Positions 55,001 to 64,000 of a stretch of DNA of 64,000 bases are shown piece after piece. Source of the DNA: Glandiceps talaboti (taxonomy: Eukaryota; Hemichordata; Enteropneusta; Spengelidae); contig NC_135550.1 in NCBI RefSeq assembly GCF_964340395.1, positions 17,309,484 to 17,373,483 of the forward strand. The letters are read 5' to 3'. The notes beneath the pieces were generated by a model that saw nothing but the letters and a program-made list of their open reading frames with translations, had not been told where the DNA came from and made no database searches. Both the position numbers and the translations under genes were made by a program. Positions within the stretch are counted from its first letter, which is position 1, and each line of letters starts with the position of its first letter.

Positions 55001-57939
55001 ATGTCACGCTAACTTCAATTTCCTTGTATATTATACAAAATGGTGACATGCTTTTTGTTATCTAATGGCTTCCTGTGTTGTCACTCAGTGGTTGCAGTCA
55101 ATCACAAAAATGACTTCCTAATCACTACAAATATTTAAGTTGTGATCAGATTTTTAAATTTATAACAGCACTGTCAAGATACTGTTGCTGTTCACAAACC
55201 TAGCAAATTGAGACACGGTCACATGGAAACATTCCTATGGACCAAAGATTTTGTAAATTTTGTAAAAATGACTTTATTTTTAGCAATAATGTATAAGAAC
55301 CTAGGAATTGAATTGCTGCTATGTTGGTTTTGTTTAAACCTTTCGGAAGACAACTTCACTTCACCTTTTAATTCCGATACTATAATATATTTAAATACTT
55401 TATCTTCATTTAATTATTTTGCAATGAGAAACCGATCTAGAATGGAATCTCCTCTATGAACTGAAGTACTTGTAATATTTGCTCTTCTGGCCCATGGCCT
55501 TACTGTTCTAAAATTGATTGACTGACTGTGTGGAAATACACCTCTTGTGCCCCCCCCCCCCCCCCCCCCCCAGAAATTCTCTGGCAATTACAAAATAGAA
55601 ACAAACACACATATACTAGTATATACTGTGTGCTACTAATTGGTACATATTTATGTCAGTTTATGTATGTCACTTGTTCAATTGTTTCGCTAAAACAGTT
55701 CATGGTGGTACCTTGAGAGTCAGCCTCCAGTTTTCTTCCTTGTTGTAAAACCTGTTTCAAGAAATCACACACATTATACATGACTTAGTATATGTAAATA
55801 ATTGTGTTCATATCACATACATTATACATGACTTAGTATATGTAAATAATTGTGTTCATATCGCATACATTATACATGACTTAGTATATGTAAATAATTG
55901 TGTTCATATCGCATACATTATACATGACTTACAAAATGTAGTGTATGTAAACAAAAGCTGTGACATCATTATGTTCAACTACTGCTATCAATGACAACCA
56001 AAGCCTTCACTGTAATCTCAATTGCATGTATTTCTACTTGATATGTGATCCAATACTATACACTATTAGTTGACTAAATGAAGAAATTTCATTCTATCAT
56101 TCACAAATGGACAACAAAATGTATCATTACCTTTAGTGCATTCTCTGTTTCCTTCTTATCAAATAATGCTATACCTTTACGGAAGTATGCCATTGAGTTG
56201 GTTGTGTCTAGTTGAAGAGCTGTCTCTGCATCATTTAAGGCATCTAATACACATTAAGATACAATGAATACACATCAGATACTACTTAGATATAACATGC
56301 CAAATACTAATTCAGACATTTATAACATCTGAAATTTGTCTTTTGATTTCAATGTGTTGACCGGTATAGAAATGTCCCAAATATTTTTCTACAGTCAAAT
56401 TAAAAGTGCTTGTGACATAGACACACATGACACTACCCCATTTTATAATTTTGTGATAACACATTCCCTTTATGATAGAGGGACTGTGGTAAAAAGATTT
56501 TGTTGGGGCTGGTATGTTGGTAGAATCTTCCCTTGGTAGATACAGGGCATATATCAAGTGTATAGAAATCCATGCAAATTTTAATAGTTCCATCCTCTGT
56601 TACTTAGGTTCCAAAATCTGAACAAAACACTCGTGGGTCACTTTAGGACTTGCCTTGGTTGATGGGAAGATCAATATCCTATAATTTGTTATCCTAGCTA
56701 GTAAGCTAAAGGCATCACATTTTTTTTTCTTTGTGATAAACCCTACATCTACTTACAGGATACTACCAGCTATGTCACTATGTATACTGTACATAGCAAT
56801 GACCATGACATGGTTAGAAGACATACCTTGGTATTTTTTGAGTGCATGGAATGTTGCTGATCTCTGTAAATAATATTTGATATTCTTACAGTCTGTTTCA
56901 ATGGCTTTGGTAAAGGCATCCTGTAGAGAGATGGAAACAATACATGTAAGTAATGACATTTCATGTCAAAATATATATACAGATATAACCCAGTGACTTG
57001 GCATTCATTATCTTGCTGCAGTTTCTGCCAAACAGTATACGTAGCCTGAGTGACAGTCCCTCTATCATGGGGTGATAGAGGGGTTGTGCCTGAGTAAATA
57101 AAAGATAGGCCTATATGCCATCATAAAGAGTGGGTATAATACTGTTATTGGGTAGAATAAATGTACTATGCATTTGTTAGTCCTGCTTGCAGACAGGGTA
57201 AGTCGGTGCCCGATTCTGACAATGCCCCTCTCATTTGTCAGAATTGAGTCCCATCCAGCAAAACTAGGGAGTTAGAATTAGTATGATTAGTGTGTTTTCA
57301 TGACAACTACATGCAGAGGAACTGAATACAGTTTGCATATGCTGGTTATAAAAAAATCCACAATAATCCATTCTCCTATGAACGATAGGAATGTATGGTC
57401 CTACAAGGAATTCTTGTATTAAACAATGAAATTATATTGAATGATGTTGCTTACTACATGTAGCTGTACAATGATCTATTAATATATAAACAAATAGACG
57501 TTTCCATCACCGCATCGGCATCAGTCTGATCGTCAAAACAAACAACTCTCGTTTTCAATTAAACAAGTCATACAAACAATCAAACCTCGGGCAAGGGTAC
57601 AGGTGTATTAAAATAATTTGTTAAACTAACTGAGGAAAGATGTGTGCATCCAAAAAAACCCACGAAAACACTAAGTTTGACAATGACAGCGGATATCATT
57701 TCACGGAATTGCGGAAACAAGTACATGTACATTTTTAACGAGCCCATAACCCACCCTCATCCCACACCCCTGGCCCCTTCCACGAACACACACGTTAAAA
57801 TTACGATATTGAGTAGCGAGACAGATGCCTTGAGTAGGATCTTACATCTACAAATATTTGAATATCGTACCAAAGCCTCTTCGTACTTCTCATCAACGAA
57901 CAACTCATTTCCGGTGACAAACGACTCCGCCATCTTCAT
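46859..57939 (-). CDS. Two-block TPR protein, SGT1-like plus HOP-like (12 exons, 388 aa)
   Basis: Exons in transcript order: 57939-57871, 56920-56827, 56243-56131, 55751-55712, 54512-54350, 53947-53820, 52842-52775, 51831-51670, 51132-51096, 50498-50417, 49521-49366, 46913-46859. These total 1167 coding bases, all introns are GT-AG and every phase joins. Residues 5-102 form three TPRs with the SGT1 look (YEEALDAFTKAIE; YYLQRSATFHALKKYQDALND; AYFRKGIALFDK), ending in KFDKWIKKCEDK like the end of the SGT1 TPR domain. After a Lys/Asp/Glu linker, residues 130-236 form a second TPR block (KLKTQGNEHF; VIYGNMANALSKL; WKKGHYWKGMAYFHL). It keeps four of the five carboxylate-clamp positions known from HOP (K134, N138, N172, K202); the fifth, normally Arg, is W206. 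Residues 237-388 match nothing I know. CS and SGS domains of SGT1 are absent. Binding to Hsp70/Hsp90 C-termini is therefore inferred. Start: ATG 57939; a second ATG two codons on lies in a YY1-like AAGATGGCGGA. Confidence 0.88.
47058..47320. mobile_element. MITE with about 20-bp terminal inverted repeats, copy 1
   Basis: The ends read TAAGATAGACACAAACTAAA and, inverted, TTTAGTTTGTATCTATCTTA. A second copy with the same ends and internal landmark ACAAGTGGGTGATA lies at 59803-60066. Ends starting and stopping with TA suggest a TA target as for Tc1/mariner-type MITEs. It lies in the last intron of the TPR gene. Confidence 0.75.
48490..48568. repeat. Short dispersed repeat (ATGTATGAGG...CAGCATACCTTACAG), copy a
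   Basis: Shares CTCACTGGCCT, GATGT.TGAGG.C.CCC and ATCACAGCATACCTTACAGA with 49750-49820, and in inverse orientation with about 4287-4325. Both right-hand copies lie in the last intron of the TPR gene. Confidence 0.6.
48813..48890. repeat. (AATC)n microsatellite
   Basis: About 18 AATC units in the last intron of the TPR gene. Confidence 0.95.
49750..49820. repeat. Short dispersed repeat, copy b
   Basis: Same family as 48490-48568 and the fragment near 4300. It lies in the intron between the last two 3' exons before 50417 of the TPR gene. No terminal repeats were seen. Confidence 0.6.
50159..50345. repeat. (AC)n/(ACAG)n microsatellite
   Basis: Interrupted ACAG and AC units pass into about 40 pure AC units, 70 bases from the exon at 50417-50498. 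Confidence 0.95.
51537..51602. repeat. Short perfect hairpin (nested palindrome)
   Basis: TTGTCACTACGAG and CTCGTAGTGACAA are exact 13-base arms around TCTAGC. Outside them GACCTAAGG pairs with CCTTAGGTC, so the whole 60 bases fold back. Its form is that of a minimal MITE. It is located 70 bases from the exon at 51670-51831. Confidence 0.75.
51979..52123. repeat. (AATA)n(AATG)n(AATA)n microsatellite
   Basis: About 8 AATA, 19 AATG and 7 AATA units, symmetrical in layout, in a TPR gene intron. Confidence 0.95.
52500..52680. mobile_element. Solo arm related to the foldback element at 18308-18660
   Basis: Shares AACAAACTTT.TACACATTTTT, GTTGTTTCACATTGATTT and AAGCC.TGATAAAATTGTTTCATAAA with 18480-18655. 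The opposite arm is not evident. It lies within a TPR gene intron, about 100 bases from exon 52775-52842. Confidence 0.6.
55767..55935. repeat. 48-bp tandem repeat, about 3.5 units
   Basis: The unit CACATACATTATACATGACT TAGTATATGTAAATAATTGTGTTCATAT is repeated nearly exactly. The first unit begins 16 bases upstream (in transcript terms) of the exon at 55712-55751, so the array abuts its splice acceptor region. Confidence 0.9.
57926..57937 (-). promoter_or_regulatory. YY1-like element over the TPR gene start codon
   Basis: AAGATGGCGGA covers the second in-frame ATG of the TPR gene. This matches the YY1 consensus that often overlaps the first exon or start codon of TATA-less housekeeping genes. 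The motif is seen; function is inferred. Confidence 0.45.
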
Positions 57940-58210
57940 CAGCTCATAAGTGAAATGTAGTGCGCCCTCATAAAAACAAAAGAATCATTTCTGTGTAGCA
58001 CTAGAGGGCGCAAAACACCATGTCGGATATTCATGCGTAAATTACTAGTTTTGTCACTGAAAATGATCTTCTTGAGATTGACAGACGAAGACACAGTCTC
58101 TGTCATTCAAAAGAACAAAAAGCAGTGTGCTGTGTCAAATAGCCAAGTCTCTGGGATATGAGGTTTCCTGATATAACCCCATAATACCACCTGTCTTCTT
58201 CCTAAATCTA
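57940..58210. other. 5' flank of the TPR gene
   Basis: Probable promoter and 5' untranslated region of the TPR gene (minus strand). No TATA box is evident. Small repeats of AGTGCGCCCTCAT / TAGAGGGCGCAAAA flank 57960-58010. No exon is seen on the plus strand. Confidence 0.35.
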
Positions 58211-58214
58211 CCAA

Positions 58215-59465
58215 TTCAACGCACTGGACATTGGGATGGTAAGTAAAAAGTTGGCTTTAAATCTATCAATCCAAAGCACTGGACATTGGGATGGTAAGTA
58301 AAAAGTTGGCCTTAAATCTATCAATCCAAAGCACTGGACACTGGGACGGTAAGTAAACAGTTGATCTATCAATTCAACGCACTGGACATTGGGATGGTAA
58401 GTAAACAGTTGGCCTCAAATCTATCAATTCAAAGCACTGAACATTGAGATGGCAAGTAAAAAGTTGGCCTTAAATCTATCAATTCAAAGCACTGGACATT
58501 GGGATGGTAAGAAAACAGGTGATCTATAACACACTGGACATTGGGATGGCAAGTTAACAGTTGGCCTTAAATGAATCAATTCAACACACTGGACATTGGG
58601 ATGGCAAGTTAACAGTTGGCCTTAAATGAATCAATTCAACACACTGGACATTGGGATGGCAAGTAAACAGTTGGCCTTAAATGAATCAATTCAACACACT
58701 GGACATTGGGATGGCAAGTAAACAGTTGGCCTTAAATGAATCAATTCAACACACTGGACATTGGGATGGCAAGTAAACAGTTGGCCTTAAATGAATCAAT
58801 TCAACACACTGGACATTGGGATGGCAAGTAAACAGTTGGCCTTAAATGAATCAATTCAACACACTGGACATTGGGATGGCAAGTAAACAGTTGGCCTTAA
58901 ATGAATCAATTCAACACACTGGACATTGGGATGGCAAGTAAACAGTTGGCCTTAAATGAATCAATTCAACACACTGGACATTGGGATGGCAAGTAAACAG
59001 TTGGCCTTAAATGAATCAATTCAACACACTGGACATTGGGATGGCAAGTAAACAGTTGGCCTTAAATGAATCAATTCAACACACTGGACATTGGGATGGC
59101 AAGTAAACAGTTGGCCTTAAATGAATCAATTCAACACACTGGACATTGGGATGGCAAGTAAACAGTTGGCCTTAAATGAATCAATTCAACACACTGGACA
59201 TTGGGATGGCAAGTAAACAGTTGGCCTTAAATGAATCAATTCAACACACTGGACATTGGGATGGCAAGTTAACAGTTGGCCTTAAATGAATCAATTCAAC
59301 ACACTGGACATTGGGATGGCAAGTTAACAGTTGGCCTTAAATGAATCAATTCAACACACTGGACATTGGGATGGCAAGTAAACAGTTGGTCTTAAATGAA
59401 TCAATTCAACACACTGGACATTGGGATGGCAAGTTAACAGTTGGCCCTGAATCTACCAATCAAAA
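58215..59465. repeat. 55-bp satellite array, about 22 units
   Basis: The unit reads ACACTGGACATTGGGATGGC AAGTAAACAGTTGGCCTTAA ATGAATCAATTCAAC (55 bases). The left-hand units are more diverged and carry GGATGGTAAGTAAA; the homogeneous right-hand units have GGATGGCAAGTAAA or GGCAAGTTAA. It lies between the 5' end of the TPR gene and the 3' end of YIPF4. Confidence 0.95.
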
Positions 59466-59802
59466 ACACTGGGCACAATCACACAGAACAAAAATAAACT
59501 TATTCCAGTCTGTAAAGTATGTGATTATGTTTATTTAAATTTTACTATATTGAACACTGTGATATCGTTTGAAGGTCTATGATACAGTAGGTCTACAAGA
59601 TAACAACAGTTTCAGATCTTATCAATTCAACCATCCAGCAGCTGTAGAAATTTGACATCAAGAATAGTAAGGTCATCATTTACAGTCATGTCAGAGTGTT
59701 TGTTTATATTACTAGTAACTTTTTTGCCTGGACCCCAGGCTCTATGCTTTCTCCTTTCCTTTTGAAGCACTTACTATTATGGAACCCAAACTTTCAGTTT
59801 TA

Positions 59803-60066
59803 TGAGATAGACACAAACTCAAACTACTGTTGTTCAATGTGGTAGATTTAAAACACAAGTGGGTGATATCGGTGCCTTTGTTACAGTGCAGGTATAATCA
59901 TCCTGTAAGCAAGATAGTGGGAACACTACAAGGTTCCCAAGAAGTACACTGCAAGATCATGGAAGTCATCAGAAACGCCACCCTACTGTGAGTATAATTA
60001 GACCAATGTCTATTCAATAGCTTCTATCAACATGTCACAACAATAGTTTTAGTTTGTGTCTATCTT
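59803..60066. mobile_element. MITE with terminal inverted repeats, copy 2
   Basis: Same family and orientation as 47058-47320, with ends AGATAGACACAAACT and AGTTTGTGTCTATCT. The interior has diverged by substitutions and small indels. Confidence 0.75.
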
Positions 60067-60546
60067 TGCTAAAGCTCTGATGTTATCGTAAACACTCTCA
60101 TATATACTGAAAGCCATGACTAGGGCTACAAAGTTAAAATCTACCCAAAACTGAGGAATGATATGAGAATGCATAAACTTGACCTTTGACCTTTTTATAT
60201 CAACCTTTGCCCTTTGTGGCCTTGATGGTTTCACTGCTGACAAGTGAATAGCAGTGTTTCGCGCTTGATTTATTGGCAATAAAACTGTGTATGTGCAACC
60301 ATAAAAATAGCATATTGCTGAATACAACAGTCAGCTGAAATTTATTTCCCAATAACAGTGGCAAATAATTCTCTATGATAAAATAAAATACAGAAGTGAG
60401 TGAAGTTTTCAACTTTTCAGCAAAAAAAAGTCAAAAATCTATATTCTGTTTTATAACTTAACTGTACGTACGTTTGCAACAAATAAAACTAAATGAAATG
60501 GATTTTACAAATTGACAAAATATATACAAAAAAAACCACAACTCTA

Positions 60547-63842
<3,296 letters not shown>

Positions 63843-64000
63843 CTAGCCTAGAGTATCTGTGCAATGTTCCCCATCAACAGAGTAATTCTAAATCAGATTT
63901 ACACCAAATACATTTCGGAAAAAAATATTTAAAGTTTTGCTGCTATTTTGTTCAAGAAAACTTCAAACCCATTCTCAGTTAAAATCAAGAAAAAAAATAA

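Overview
This is a window of an AT-rich animal genome, not a prokaryotic one. Genes are split by GT-AG introns, exons are 37 to 311 bases long, and microsatellites, minisatellites and remnants of non-LTR retrotransposons, SINEs and MITEs are everywhere. Gene content (Shisa-like receptors, YIPF4, a mitoregulin-like microprotein) and the repeat style suggest a marine invertebrate, perhaps a deuterostome such as a hemichordate or lancelet. The species cannot be fixed from sequence alone. All gene models were assembled by eye from splice sites, codon phase and protein motifs. Each complete model has a total coding length divisible by three.

Left part (1-39.3 kb, plus strand): a tandem cluster of Shisa-like (STMC6-type) single-pass membrane protein genes. 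In order they are the last exon of gene A (2054-2259), gene B (8629-11876), gene C (14933-19773), gene D (23535-26136), a frameshifted 5' copy of D called E (28000-28744), and gene F (33143-39272). B, C, D and F share one architecture: signal-peptide exon, ectodomain exon, transmembrane exon and proline-rich tail exon, with intron phases 1, 2, 1. B, C and D carry the eight-cysteine Shisa ectodomain with almost invariant spacing. F keeps the architecture but its ectodomain exon is a serine/acidic low-complexity sequence with a single cysteine. Introns and gaps hold a nearly intact LINE fragment with a 15-bp target-site duplication, a MITE with 10-bp target-site duplication, two SINE copies and a 2.3-kb, 42-bp-unit minisatellite.

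Middle (39.3-46.8 kb): mostly gene-poor, but the minus strand at 44016-44186 encodes a 56-residue protein that matches the pattern of mitoregulin (MTLN), a mitochondrial inner-membrane microprotein.

Right part (46.8-64 kb, minus strand): a complete 12-exon gene for a 388-residue TPR protein with an SGT1-like first TPR block and a HOP-like second block (46859-57939), then a 55-bp satellite, then the last four exons of YIPF4 (60547-63780; its 5' end lies outside the window). The intron next to one YIPF4 exon contains about 12 tandem 41-bp copies of that exon's end together with its 5' splice site.

The Shisa-like genes probably act as adaptor or receptor-trafficking membrane proteins. The right-hand genes are housekeeping types (chaperone adaptor, Golgi membrane protein) with no evident functional link to the cluster.
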